Source of the DNA: an uncultured bacterium
GTDB taxonomy: Bacteria > Krumholzibacteriota > Krumholzibacteriia > LZORAL124-64-63
DNA: 64,000 nt
Direction: 5' to 3'
Assembly: GCA_937864225.1 (NCBI GenBank)
Contig: CALMJK010000006.1
Coordinates: 1 to 64,000 of the forward strand
The translations under genes were made by a program, and so were the position numbers. This document shows positions 1 to 8,721 of this stretch, piece after piece. A model generated the notes under the pieces. That model saw nothing but the letters and a program-made list of their open reading frames with translations. It did no database searches and was not told the DNA's origin. The number at the start of each line of letters is the position of its first letter. The first letter of the stretch is position 1.

Positions 1-143
1 AAGGCCTTGCGCCAGCGGTAGTAGGACGCCCTCGATACGCCCAGGTCGCGGCAACCATCCGTGACCCGCCTGAACTGCTGTACGTACTCCAAAACCACAA
101 TCTTCCGGCGGACATCAAGCGCGTCTCTAACCTCACGAGTCAT
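1..143 (-). CDS. Transposase N-terminal fragment, cut by the window edge
   Basis: The minus-strand frame opens with ATG at 143 and runs off the left edge (47 codons seen). It reads MTREVRDALDVRRKIVVLEY, then QQFRRVTDGCRDLGVSRASYYRWRK. This is the helix-turn-helix start of an integrase-type transposase (IS481/IS3 kind): a DNA-recognition domain with the typical SRASYYRWRK end. The rest of the gene lies outside the window. About 40 bases upstream of the start is GTGTCTCGTGAGGTCTGACA, which may belong to the end of the element, but the other end is not visible. Only the N-terminal recognition part is seen, so the family is tentative. Confidence 0.6.
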   Translation of the reverse strand, partial: MTREVRDALDVRRKIVVLEYVQQFRRVTDGCRDLGVSRASYYRWRKA

Positions 144-310
144 GCCCAAACCTTCTTCAGAGTGCTATAGTCTAGCAGCTGAAGTGTCTCGTGAGGTCTG
201 ACATCCCTACACTACGTGTGAACCTGATGTCATAACAAAACGCCATACCACACCGACCAGCTAGGCTTTGTGCTGCCCACAAATCCGGCGAAAATCCTCT
301 TCCCTAACCG

Positions 311-332
311 CCGCGGTGGTATAATCCGATTC
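311..332 (+). promoter_or_regulatory. Extended -10 promoter for the first LVIVD gene
   Basis: TGGTATAAT (317-325) is a consensus -10 hexamer with the TGn extension. No good -35 is visible. Transcription would start near 332, leaving a leader of about 130 bases that contains the small inverted repeat GGTCAC/GTGACC (344-363). Bases 144-310 hold nothing else that I recognise. Confidence 0.5.
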
Positions 333-465
333 TCGCCCAGCTGGTCACGGGAGGGCCGGTGACCTTAAGCAACGACATAGGAATTCCGCTAGCGGCTTGC
401 CACGAGCCGGCGCTCTTGAGGCGCGGATCGCAAGCGACAATTGCTGATTGGGGGGAGGAACGAAC

Positions 466-2475
466 ATGAACACGTCACTATGCGGCATGAAAATGGGGCG
501 AGACAGATTGGGGTCAAGAAGCGGGACGCGTTTGCCTTGCCGTGGTCTGCGACGGTTCTTCGTGAGCGCGGCGGTTCTGGCATCAATGCTGTCGTGCGCG
601 TGCTGGCCCGGCTCTGTCCGCGCGCAGTGCATCGACTATGGAGATTATCTGCATTGGGTGGGGGAGGCGAACACGCCGGGTTTTGCACATGACGTGGCCA
701 TCTCAGGCAGCTTTGCCTACGTCGCGGACGGCGCTTCTGGTTTTCAGGTGATCGACATCACGAATCCCGCCAGTCCTCAGATTGTGGGCAGCGTGGAAAC
801 GCCGGGTTACGCCGATGGCGTGGTCGTCTCGGGCAGTGTTGCCTGCGTTGCAGACCAAGACTTCGGCGTCCAGGTGATCGACATCACGAATCCCGTCAGC
901 CCCCAGATTGTGGGCAGCGTGGACACGCCAGGTGTCGCCTATGACGTGGCCGTCTCGGGTCCTTATGTCTACGTTGCGGACTTCTATGCCTATTCCGGTC
1001 TTCAGGTGATCGACATCACGAATCCCATCAGTCCCCAGATTGTGGGCAGCGTGGACACGCCGCGTTATGCCCTTGGCGTGGCCATCTCAGATGACCATGC
1101 CTACGTTGCGGCCTTCGATGCCGGTCTTCAGGTGATCGACATCGCGAATCCCATCAGTCCCCAGATTGTGGGCAGCGTGGACACGCCGGGAGCGGCCCAT
1201 GGCGTGAGCATCTCTGGCAGCTATGCCTACGTCGAGGACGGCTCTTCCGGTTTTCAGGTGATCGATGTCACAAATCCTTCCAGTCCCCAGATTGTGGGCA
1301 GCGTGGACACGCCGGGAGCGGCCTATGGCGTGGCCATCTCAGGCAGCTATGCCTACGTCGCGGACTTTGAGTCCGGTCTTCAGGTGATCGACATCACAAA
1401 TCACGTCAGTGCCCAGGTTGTGGGCAGCGTGGATACACCAGGTGCTGCCGATGGCGTGGTCATCTCAGACGATTATGCCTACGTTGCGGATTACTATTCT
1501 GGTCTTCAGGTGATCGACATCACGAATCCCGCAAACCCCCAGATTGTAGGCGGCCTGGACACGTCGGATGCAGCCCGTGACGTGTTCGTATCAGGCGGTT
1601 TGGCCTACGTTGCGGACGAAAACGCGGGTCTTCAGGTGATCGATATCACGAATCCCGTCAGTCCCCAGATTGTAGGCGGCGCGGACACGCCGGGTCGCGC
1701 GTATGACGTAGCCATCGCAGGCAGCTATGCCTACGTTGCGGACGAAGGTTCAGGTCTTCAGGTGATCGACATCACGAATCCCTCCAGTCCCCAAATTGTG
1801 GGCAGCGTGGACACGCCGGGCGCTGCCTATGGCGTGGCCATCTCGGGGAGCTTTGCCTGCGTCGCGGACGACTCTTCAGGTCTTCAGGTGATCGACATCA
1901 CGAATCCCGCCAGTCCGCGGATTGTGGGTGGCGCGGACACGCCGAGTCATGCCCATGCCGTGGCCGTCTCAGGCAGCTATGTCTACGTTGTGGACTTCAG
2001 AACCGGTCTTCAGGTGATCGACATCACAGATCCGGCCAGTCCCCAGATGGTGGGCGGCGTGGACACGCCTAATGATGCGCGTGGCGTAGCCATCTCAGGC
2101 GGCCAGGCCTACGTTGCGGGCTATTGGGACGGTCTTCAGATTCTGCCAACGCAGTGCGCGATCCCCGTGGGTGTCCAGGACGTTCTTCCCGTCTCGGTGC
2201 TCCCTGCACTTGCCCAGAACCACCCCAACCCGTTCAACCCGAGCACGACCCTGAGCTACGAGCTGCCCAGGTCCGGTCATGTGGTCCTGGCCATCTATGA
2301 CGTGAGGGGCGCTCATGTGGTCACGTTGGTCGATGCCGTGCAAGAAGCGGGGGAGCGGAGGGAAGAATGGAGCGGGCTGGACGAGACCGGGACGCCTATG
2401 CCGTCCGGGGCGTACTTCGCGCGGCTGCAGACGCAGAACGGCGTGCGGACGGTGAAGGTGATGTTGGCCCGATAG
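466..2475 (+). CDS. Exported LVIVD-repeat protein with C-terminal FlgD-Ig-like sorting domain
   Basis: Predicted surface protein of 669 residues. An ATG start is chosen at 466 because GGGGGAGGAA lies just upstream; the same start (MNxSLCxMKM) is used by its paralogue at 8722. Residues 1-54 are a long signal peptide ending VRA-Q. Residues of about 65-560 are 12 tandem LVIVD units of about 42 residues, each of the pattern TPGxAxGVAISGSYAYVAD followed by GLQVIDITNPxSPQIVGSVD. LVIVD units are expected to form beta-propeller blades. The last 95 residues are a FlgD-Ig-like domain (NPFNPSTTLSYELP, IYDVRG, GAYFARLQ, VKVMLAR), the usual C-terminal sorting module of exported proteins in FCB-type phyla. 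Units are nearly identical in DNA, which points to recent amplification. The ligand is unknown. Confidence 0.85.
   Translation: MNTSLCGMKMGRDRLGSRSGTRLPCRGLRRFFVSAAVLASMLSCACWPGSVRAQCIDYGDYLHWVGEANTPGFAHDVAISGSFAYVADGASGFQVIDITNPASPQIVGSVETPGYADGVVVSGSVACVADQDFGVQVIDITNPVSPQIVGSVDTPGVAYDVAVSGPYVYVADFYAYSGLQVIDITNPISPQIVGSVDTPRYALGVAISDDHAYVAAFDAGLQVIDIANPISPQIVGSVDTPGAAHGVSISGSYAYVEDGSSGFQVIDVTNPSSPQIVGSVDTPGAAYGVAISGSYAYVADFESGLQVIDITNHVSAQVVGSVDTPGAADGVVISDDYAYVADYYSGLQVIDITNPANPQIVGGLDTSDAARDVFVSGGLAYVADENAGLQVIDITNPVSPQIVGGADTPGRAYDVAIAGSYAYVADEGSGLQVIDITNPSSPQIVGSVDTPGAAYGVAISGSFACVADDSSGLQVIDITNPASPRIVGGADTPSHAHAVAVSGSYVYVVDFRTGLQVIDITDPASPQMVGGVDTPNDARGVAISGGQAYVAGYWDGLQILPTQCAIPVGVQDVLPVSVLPALAQNHPNPFNPSTTLSYELPRSGHVVLAIYDVRGAHVVTLVDAVQEAGERREEWSGLDETGTPMPSGAYFARLQTQNGVRTVKVMLAR
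670..2140 (+). repeat. Coding tandem repeat, 12 units of about 126 bases
   Basis: The LVIVD units keep long identical stretches at DNA level, such as GGTCTTCAGGTGATCGACAT and GTGGGCAGCGTGGACACGCC, repeated at about 126-base spacing. Unit number can be expected to change by slippage or recombination with the copy at 8930-10640. Confidence 0.85.
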
Positions 2476-2510
2476 CGGGAGGCGGGCTCTTGGGAAGGAC
2501 AGCCCTTCGA

Positions 2511-3269
2511 ATGGCTAGATTGCTATTTAATCTCGCCCTCGTTCCAGCAGCTCTTTGCTGTAGGCTCGGCAATTTAGCTGTGTCGGCACCACACCACGCG
2601 ACGCGGCCTGATACGCTCATCATACGGTATCCACCATCCGAGTACGCAATGCTTGATGTCGCCATGGAGATGCGAGTGACAAAAGGCTGGGGTGGGGGCG
2701 AGTGGAGCATTTCGGTTGCCGGATCTGGTCAGGTTCATATTTGGGGTTGGCAGCTGCAACGTTATGATACGGACACCACTAGCATCGCGTTGACAGACTC
2801 TGCAAGTATAAATAACAATCATGACGCCAGAGTCCGAAAGGATCATGCCCAATTGCGGTGTGTCGACAAGCGCCACTCATTTGACTTTACAACTAACGTT
2901 CCAGTGGACTCCGTAATTTCGTTACTCAGCGATTTCTACGCCTATGACTTTTTTGCCATGCGCCCGCGCTACGGGGAATCTCTCATGATGGTGCCAGCTC
3001 GACAACGAACAATCCTGCAGCTGTCTTCTATGCGGGCATGTGATTTGGACCAAATGACAATGTGCTTGCGAGTAGGGTCCTTCGAGAAATGCGTTGTAGA
3101 TAATGGGTTCGCCCCTATTGAATTGCATGCTCTCGCGCAGCGACTGCACTCGATATCTCAAGCGGGCATTGTTTTCGCAGACAAACCATTAAGCTGGAAT
3201 ACTCCCAGCCGAGAACGTGATCGGTTCAAGTGGGATAGCAGCAACAAAGCTATTCGCAAATCCCCATAA
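2511..3269 (+). CDS. Hypothetical exported protein, AT-rich for the region
   Basis: A 252-residue product that I do not recognise. The start ATG at 2511 follows GGGAAGGACAG (weak ribosome site). The N-terminus MARLLFNLALVPAALCC is hydrophobic and may be a signal peptide. The body has no motif I can name; it contains GWGGGEWSISVAGSGQVHIW. Base composition is clearly lower in GC than the flanking genes, so the gene may be a recent arrival. It begins 35 bases after the LVIVD gene, within the conserved tail TAGCGGGAGGCGGGCTCT that follows both LVIVD genes, so it may be co-transcribed or may be an insertion at that point. Confidence 0.5.
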   Translation: MARLLFNLALVPAALCCRLGNLAVSAPHHATRPDTLIIRYPPSEYAMLDVAMEMRVTKGWGGGEWSISVAGSGQVHIWGWQLQRYDTDTTSIALTDSASINNNHDARVRKDHAQLRCVDKRHSFDFTTNVPVDSVISLLSDFYAYDFFAMRPRYGESLMMVPARQRTILQLSSMRACDLDQMTMCLRVGSFEKCVVDNGFAPIELHALAQRLHSISQAGIVFADKPLSWNTPSRERDRFKWDSSNKAIRKSP

Positions 3270-3314
3270 GAAAAAGATAGGCCTAAGGTGTTGCTGGTGT
3301 TCGCCAATAACACC

Positions 3315-3341
3315 TCCGCCCAGAATCGACCAGGGGGGAGC
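3315..3341 (+). repeat. Interspersed repeat, GAATCGACCAGGGGG family, copy 1
   Basis: The core GAATCGACCAGGGGGGAGC also occurs near 15451, 19381, 20211 and 22468. Here it is followed, about 75 bases on, by AAGCGGTTTGGCTGCGAGAG, a second word shared with the 15.5 kb copy. The rest of 3270-3590 holds no gene that I can support. Confidence 0.6.
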
Positions 3342-3596
3342 TTCACGCTATGGGGACCTGTCGCGGGTCGGCGGTTTGGGCGATAGGCCCGGCAGGCGAA
3401 GCGGTTTGGCTGCGAGAGCGATCCCATGAGCTCGGCTTTCACCTTCGAGACTCCCGGCCGCCCGGCTGACCGACCACCAAACCAATCCCGGATTGTCCCT
3501 GTCCCGGTTTGGTAATCTTCCCGCTCATCCGTGAGGAAAACTGATAAGATCAAAGTGGCCTTTTTTCGTCGCGCTCCCTTGCGGAGGTAGCAAGGT

Positions 3597-5012
3597 ATGA
3601 AGAAGTTCGTCATCACCTTCTGGATCTTGGCGCTGGTGACTTGCACTCCCGCCTCGACCAAGGCAGCAGAAGGCCCCGCGCCCGCTGTCGCTTGCGAGAG
3701 CATGGATCTCCTGTTCATCATCGATGACACGGGGGACATGGCCGGGGCAATCGCAAATCTGAGGGCCAACTTCATGACCCTCATCGTGCCGCTCGCCGTG
3801 TCGGCCTGCGGGGACGTGCGGTTCGGCATCATCACCTTCAAGGACGATGTGCAGGTTGATCTGCCGTTCACCTCGTCCGCCAGCGCTTGCCAGGCGTCGC
3901 TCAATGCCATCTCGGTGGGAGGCGGCAACAATCTGCCCGAGGCGTCCAACGAGGCCATGAAGGAGGCGTTCGACACGGCAGGCTCCTCCTGCGCGATCCC
4001 GCCCGGCTTCGATCCGTCCACGTGGCGGTCCGGTAGTTGCCGCGTGGCCATATTGGTGACGAGCGCCCCGCCCGGCGGCTGCAACGATGTCTACGACAGT
4101 CCGGCTGACTCGCTCGATGGGCTCGCGCAGGCAAGGCGTGCCGCGGAGAACGAGATTCTCATGGGGACCATCTGCGACTACGGCACCAGCATCAACCTCA
4201 CGGCGTCCTCGCTGCTGGCCCAGTACGCGGCCATCACGCAGGGTGCCTACGGTGCGACGCAAGGCGGAGCGGGTTTGGCAACCTATGTCGCCACCGCGAT
4301 GTCCCGCTGCACATCGCCCCTGACCATCGGCTGGGCGGACCTGCACTGGCCGCTCACCCTGAACACGACCGCCGGTGTCGCGAGCGATCTGGTCTTCGGT
4401 CAGGTGTGGATCGATGGTGTGACGATCCAGCCGGGCGCGACGATCGGGCTTGTGGCTGAACTGGGTTACGGCCCTGAGGGCAGCGATCCCTCGGTCGACC
4501 CGGCCGCGTGGCAGTGGACCCCGGCCGCGTTCAATCTCGACGACGGTAACAACGACGAGTTCATGGCCCGGCTGACCGTGGCCGCACCCGGCACATACAA
4601 CTACTGCTACCGCTACTCCAACCGGGGAGCCCCCTGGGTCTATGGAGATCTCGATGGTTCGACCAACGAATACTCGCCGGCACAGGCAGGCAGTCTTGTG
4701 GTCGGAGCGCCGACCGGCGTGCCCGGGGCGCCAGCCGCCCTTCGTCTCTACCCCAACCAGCCCAACCCCTTCAATCCGAGAACCACGATCAGCTTCGATC
4801 TCCCTGTAGAGGAGAGAGTCCGGCTCGATGTCTACGACGTCGCCGGGCGGTTGATCCGGGTCCTCGTAGAGGGGGAGCGGGCTGCAGGGAGCCACGAGGC
4901 GGTTTGGGACGGGAGAGACTCGGCGGGCCGGGCCATGGCCTCGGGGAGCTACTTCGCGAGGCTGGAGGCGGGGGACGAGGTGGAGACGGTGAGGATGAGT
5001 CTCGTCAGGTAG
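3597..5012 (+). CDS. Exported VWA-like protein with C-terminal FlgD-Ig-like domain
   Basis: 471 residues; ATG at 3597 preceded by GGAGGT. Residues 1-23 are a signal peptide (MKKFVITFWILALVTC). Residues of about 36-230 have a von Willebrand A fold pattern: LLFIIDDTGDM, DVRFGIITFKDD, GGNNLPEASNEAMKEAF, RVAILVTSAPP. The metal site is degenerate: the DxSxS motif is DDTGD, the usual Thr of GGGTxPEA is Asn, and the last Asp is Ser, so metal-dependent adhesion is doubtful. Residues of about 235-365 are a beta-rich middle part, and 380-471 the sorting domain (NPFNPRTTISFDLP, SGSYFARLE, VRMSLVR). Likely a secreted or surface-attached binding protein. The stop is followed after 4 bases by a mobile-element end. 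Confidence 0.8.
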   Translation: MKKFVITFWILALVTCTPASTKAAEGPAPAVACESMDLLFIIDDTGDMAGAIANLRANFMTLIVPLAVSACGDVRFGIITFKDDVQVDLPFTSSASACQASLNAISVGGGNNLPEASNEAMKEAFDTAGSSCAIPPGFDPSTWRSGSCRVAILVTSAPPGGCNDVYDSPADSLDGLAQARRAAENEILMGTICDYGTSINLTASSLLAQYAAITQGAYGATQGGAGLATYVATAMSRCTSPLTIGWADLHWPLTLNTTAGVASDLVFGQVWIDGVTIQPGATIGLVAELGYGPEGSDPSVDPAAWQWTPAAFNLDDGNNDEFMARLTVAAPGTYNYCYRYSNRGAPWVYGDLDGSTNEYSPAQAGSLVVGAPTGVPGAPAALRLYPNQPNPFNPRTTISFDLPVEERVRLDVYDVAGRLIRVLVEGERAAGSHEAVWDGRDSAGRAMASGSYFARLEAGDEVETVRMSLVR

Positions 5013-5016
5013 GTGT

Positions 5017-5480
5017 TGTGCCTCCCAATAATTCCATCCGCCCCAAACGCGCACCACTTTGAGGGGAGAGTGCGAGCCGATCCGGCTGTCACGGGCGGAG
5101 AATGGCCGGCACCGAACTCGGGGGGCTAACAGTTCTCTGGATCACGCAGAGCGTCCTGCCCGGGGAGCCAACAACTTCCGATCTAGCAACGGCTTGTAGA
5201 GAAGTTGGCGGAAGCCCCGGCACGCGTGTGACCGGGGCTGCTGTTTGTGCGCCTGGGGGCTTCGTTTAGGCGGCGCGGTTTGACGGTCTCAGTTTCGGCG
5301 CGGGCGAGAGCCGCACGTGGGGCTCTGACCCGACCCAAACCGCCGCCGACGGGCTCTCACCGTCTCGGTCTTGGACCCAAAGAGCGGTTTGGTGAACAGC
5401 CGAGACCAGGCGTTCATGCTAAGATCAAAGCGAGGCAAGTGTCTCGCTATCAAGCCGGACGGAGTTTTTGGGAGGGACAG
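5017..5480. mobile_element. Non-autonomous element (MITE-like) with structured core
   Basis: The left end TGTGCCTCCCAATAATTCC (5017) and the right end GACGGAGTTTTTGGGAGGGACAG (to 5480) are imperfect inverted copies of each other. They match the ends of the transposase remnant at 7977-8664. No gene lies between. The core has nested palindromes: AGCCCCGG/CCGGGGCT (5213-5239); GCGGTTTG (5275-5282) with CAAACCGC (5336-5343); inside that, AGAGCC (5307-5312) with GGCTCT (5321-5326). The core recurs at 13443-13680 and 17740-18050. A structured RNA is possible; a terminator role for the upstream VWA gene is also possible. Confidence 0.65.
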
Positions 5481-5593
5481 GAAAATCCAGAAGGCACAAG
5501 CAACCATTCCCGTCCCCCGCCGTACGAATCCCTGCCCCGATCGTAACATTCCCAGCCTCGTTCGCCCTCCCGTGCGAACCGCCGGAGGTTTCC

Positions 5594-7798
5594 ATGACCA
5601 AGCCGGCCGCTCTCGTCGGCAGCATCCTGCTTCTTGCGCCCGCCCTTCTTCTAGTCACTGCCGGCCTCGCAGCCACGCATCGCGTGCCGCGCGTGGAAGG
5701 TGATCTCGATCTGGACGGCCGTCTCGACGAGCCCCTGTGGCGCGAGGCCGTCTCGTTCGAGCTGGAGTATGAAGTCGATCCGGGTGAGAACATACCTGCA
5801 CCCGTGCGAACGGTCGTCTGGTTCGCCTGCAACGAGAGCCAGCTGCTGGCCGCCGTGCGCGCCTACGATCCGGATCCGTCGCAGATCCGCGCCAACTACA
5901 AGGACCACGACGACATCGGGGGCGAGGACTGGTGCGCCCTGATCCTCGACACCTTCAACGACAACCGGCGCATGTTCGACTTCTTCGTCAACCCGCTCGG
6001 CGTGCAGGCCGAGATGATCGAGAGTTCACAGGGCGGCGGCGACTCGTGGGACGCGATCTGGGACGCCGCTGGTCGCATCGACGATGAGGGCTATGTCGTC
6101 GAGTACTCGATCCCCTTCAGCTCGTTGCGATTCCAGCGCACCGAGGGCGAGCAGGTGTGGGGCATTGACGTCGTGCGCAGCTATCCGCGCAGCGTGGACC
6201 ATCGCCTGGCGCTTTTCCCGCGGGCGCGGGACAATAACTGCTATATGTGCCAGTCGGACAGCCTGGTCGGTTTTGCGGGCGTGGTCCCGGGACACAACAT
6301 CGAGATCACGCCGACGGCCTCCGCGGTCGTCACCGAGTACAAGACGGATCCGGAAACCACCCATGAAACCTACGAGCCGGGGGTAACCGCGAGCTGGGGA
6401 TTCACCCCGAACATGACCGCCAGCGTCACTATCAATCCCGACTTTTCGCAGGTCGAGGCCGACGCGCCGCAACTGGAGATCAATAACCAATTCGCTCTCT
6501 ATTATCCGGAGTCGCGGCCATTCTTCGTCGAGGACGCCGAGTTCTTCTCGACCAACCTGCTCACCGTTTACACGCGTTCACTGGCCGATCCGCTGTGGGG
6601 CGCAAAGGTCGCCGGCAAGGAGGGCGGACAGGCCGTCGGCGCCTTTTTTGTGCGCGACGAGATCACCAATCTGATCTTCCCCGCGGCCGAAGGCACGGGG
6701 ATGACCACGCTGGACCAGCAGGTGACCGGCTCGGTGGCGCGCTACCGTCGCGACGTCGGCCGCTCGTCCACGCTCGGCGTGCTGCTGACCGACCGTGAGG
6801 GCGGGAACGGCTACTACAATCGCCTCGGCGGCATCGACGGCAACGTGCGGTTGACCCAGCGTGACCAGGTCAGCTTCCAGGCCGTACGCTCCCGGACGCA
6901 GTACGCAGACCGGACCGCAGCCGATCACGGTCAGCCCGAAGGCAGCTTCGACGGCGGCGCCGAGGAGTTGCTGTATTTGCGCGACACCCGCAACCTGGAC
7001 CTTTATTTCCTCTACCGGCGCCTGGACGACGATTTCCGGGCCGATCTAGGCTTCATCCCCCAGGTGGGCTACTACCAGGCCGAGGGCGGAGGCGAGTACT
7101 GCTGGCTGAACAGCCCGGACCACTGGTGGAACTACCTGTCGGTGAACATGGGCTACGAGATCAACGAGAAGCTGGGCGGCGGGCCGACGTTGCATCGCAT
7201 GTTCAACACCTGGCTGAACTACGCCGGTCTGGAGCAGTCGTGGATCTCGACGCGGCTGACGTTCGGCGACCGCTCATACAACGGTCGCACCTTCAATGTA
7301 CGTTTCTACGACATCCAGTCGGGGATCAGCCCGTCGGGCCGCCTGACGCTTGGCCTGCGCACGGTCCTGGGCGAGACCGTCGACTATGCGCACACGCGCG
7401 CGGCCGACCGCATCCGCCTGCAGCCGACGGCGAACTTCAAGCTGGGTCGCCACTTCCAGGCCGGCTTGTCGCACATCTACGAGAAGCTGGACGTCGATCC
7501 GGGCCGCCTGTACACGGCCAACGTGTCGGAGGCGCGGCTCACTTACCAGATCAACCGGCGCTCCTTCTTGCGCCTCATCTTGCAGCGTGCCGACTACGAT
7601 CGCAACGCAGAGGTGTACACCGCGCCGGGCGGCGACGAGGAATCGTTGATGAGCCAGCTCCTGTTCTCGTACAAGCTGAACCCGCGCACGGTGTTGTTCC
7701 TGGGCTACTCCGACAACTACTACGGCGCCGAAGGCGTCGATCCCGAGCAGACGGACCGGACGGTGTTCGCGAAGATCGGGTATGCCTGGACGCCATGA
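5594..7798 (+). CDS. CBM9-like/DUF5916 outer-membrane barrel protein
   Basis: 734 residues; ATG at 5594 with GGAGG upstream. Residues 1-27 are a signal peptide. Residues of about 30-215 form a carbohydrate-binding family 9-like domain (VEGDLDLDGRLDEPLWREA, YVVEYSIPFSSLRF). The remaining about 500 residues are alternating hydrophobic/aromatic strands ending in FAKIGYAWTP with a terminal aromatic, typical of DUF5916 outer-membrane beta barrels (NPDFSQVEADAPQLEINNQF is the family's signature region). These proteins sit in the outer membrane. A role in glycan binding or uptake is often inferred but not proven. It stands alone between two mobile elements. Confidence 0.85.
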   Translation: MTKPAALVGSILLLAPALLLVTAGLAATHRVPRVEGDLDLDGRLDEPLWREAVSFELEYEVDPGENIPAPVRTVVWFACNESQLLAAVRAYDPDPSQIRANYKDHDDIGGEDWCALILDTFNDNRRMFDFFVNPLGVQAEMIESSQGGGDSWDAIWDAAGRIDDEGYVVEYSIPFSSLRFQRTEGEQVWGIDVVRSYPRSVDHRLALFPRARDNNCYMCQSDSLVGFAGVVPGHNIEITPTASAVVTEYKTDPETTHETYEPGVTASWGFTPNMTASVTINPDFSQVEADAPQLEINNQFALYYPESRPFFVEDAEFFSTNLLTVYTRSLADPLWGAKVAGKEGGQAVGAFFVRDEITNLIFPAAEGTGMTTLDQQVTGSVARYRRDVGRSSTLGVLLTDREGGNGYYNRLGGIDGNVRLTQRDQVSFQAVRSRTQYADRTAADHGQPEGSFDGGAEELLYLRDTRNLDLYFLYRRLDDDFRADLGFIPQVGYYQAEGGGEYCWLNSPDHWWNYLSVNMGYEINEKLGGGPTLHRMFNTWLNYAGLEQSWISTRLTFGDRSYNGRTFNVRFYDIQSGISPSGRLTLGLRTVLGETVDYAHTRAADRIRLQPTANFKLGRHFQAGLSHIYEKLDVDPGRLYTANVSEARLTYQINRRSFLRLILQRADYDRNAEVYTAPGGDEESLMSQLLFSYKLNPRTVLFLGYSDNYYGAEGVDPEQTDRTVFAKIGYAWTP

Positions 7799-7817
7799 TC
7801 CAAGACTGGACTGGTTG

Positions 7818-7976
7818 ATGCCCGCAGCCGCCGAGATCGACGCCGGGGAGTTCTACGCCCAGATGAAAGCGCCGAAGCGAGAGCGCGATCTCTCGACCGG
7901 GCAGCTCCGGTACCGGTGGAGCGAAACCGGCGCGCTCGACCACTATCGCCACGCCCACGCATTTGACCATTTGGCC
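7818..7976 (+). pseudogene. Possible gene fragment cut by the mobile element
   Basis: An open frame from ATG at 7818 (MPAAAEIDAGEFYAQMKAP ... YRWSETGALDHYRHAHAFDH) runs straight into the left end of the element at 7977, which supplies its stop. The last residues (DHYRHAHAFDH) recall the tail of phage terminase large subunits, but the match is too short to be firm. It overlaps no other gene. It could be a relic of a longer gene destroyed by the insertion. Confidence 0.3.
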
Positions 7977-8664
7977 TGTGCCTCCCAATAATCGCATCCG
8001 CGCCGCTCGCCGAACACGATCACGTGGTCCAGGCACTCGCGCCTCATGGAGCCGATGACGCGCTCGACGTAGCCATTCTGCCAGGGAGACTGGTAGGCGA
8101 TAAGCTTCTGCTCGATGCCGAGCATCCTGATCGTCTCGACAACCTCGTCGCCATAAAGACCATCGCGGTCGCGGATCAGGAAACGCAGCGCGGTTTCGAA
8201 GGGAAACGCTTGGATCAGTTGCAGGCCGATCCAGTCCGACGTCGGAGATTCGGTGACGTTGAAGTGGACGATCCGCCGTCTGTCCAGCGACAGCACCAGA
8301 AAGACGTACAGGGTTCTGAAGGTCGCCTTCGGCACGGTGAAGAAGTCGATGGCGACGGTGCCTTCGGCCAGCTCGTAGCCGACCTTGAGCAGTTCGCCGT
8401 AAGCAGATGGCGGCGTCAGTCGTGGCAGATCCGGCGGAGCAGGACCCAGAGCGCGCGATCGGCGGTTCTGAGGCGAGGTCGACCGGCGGAACGCTGCAGG
8501 ACCGCGATCTGATGTCGCAGGGCGAGGTTCTCGAGGGCCAACCCCTGTCGGGAGCGCAGGCTCGAGATGCAGGTGCGCAGGAGTGGTTTGAGCATGGAGC
8601 GCCATGCTATGATCAATCGACCGCAACTGCCACGGGGATAGGTCGGACGGAGTTTTGGGAGGGG
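7977..8664. mobile_element. Decayed insertion sequence with terminal inverted repeats
   Basis: The left end TGTGCCTCCCAATAATCGC (7977) and the right end CGGACGGAGTTTTGGGAGG (8644-8662) bracket a broken integrase-type transposase on the minus strand. The same ends recur alone or paired at 5017, 5480, 15861, 15894, 17683, 20369, 21760, 24645 and 30501. This copy therefore names the family for all the solo ends. Confidence 0.75.
7996..8595 (-). pseudogene. DDE integrase-type transposase, internally deleted
   Basis: The N-terminal part from ATG 8595 reads MLKPLLRTCISSLRSRQG, LALENLALRHQIAVLQR and SAGRPRLRTADRALW, then stops. The C-terminal part is in another frame: VAIDFFTVPKATFRTLYVF, DRRRIVHFNVTESP, FLIRDRDGLYGDEVVE, QSPWQNGYVERVIGS, RRECLDHVIVF. 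These are the conserved rve/DDE core words of the family. The first catalytic Asp region (AIDFF), the second Asp (IRDRDG) and the Glu (NGYVERVIG) are all visible. About 100 residues between the two parts are missing and the frame shifts near 8405, so the gene is dead. The C-terminal end is replaced by the element's own terminus. Confidence 0.85.
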
Positions 8665-8721
8665 AAACAGGGGAGTCGGCGATCGTAAGCAACGACATTG
8701 TGATGGCGGGGAGGACATGAC

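Noticed and set aside
670-2140. CRISPR-like array from regular repeats
   Set aside because: The repeats are 126 bases, in frame, and code for LVIVD propeller units; no spacers and no cas genes.
3525-5057. A 510-codon open frame on the minus strand
   Set aside because: Antisense to the VWA-like gene. Its start VWGGWNYWEAQ is only a translation of the IS end, seen also at 7990 and 17690.
7126-7818. A 230-codon plus-strand frame inside the DUF5916 gene
   Set aside because: Out-of-frame shadow of the barrel domain with no domain of its own.
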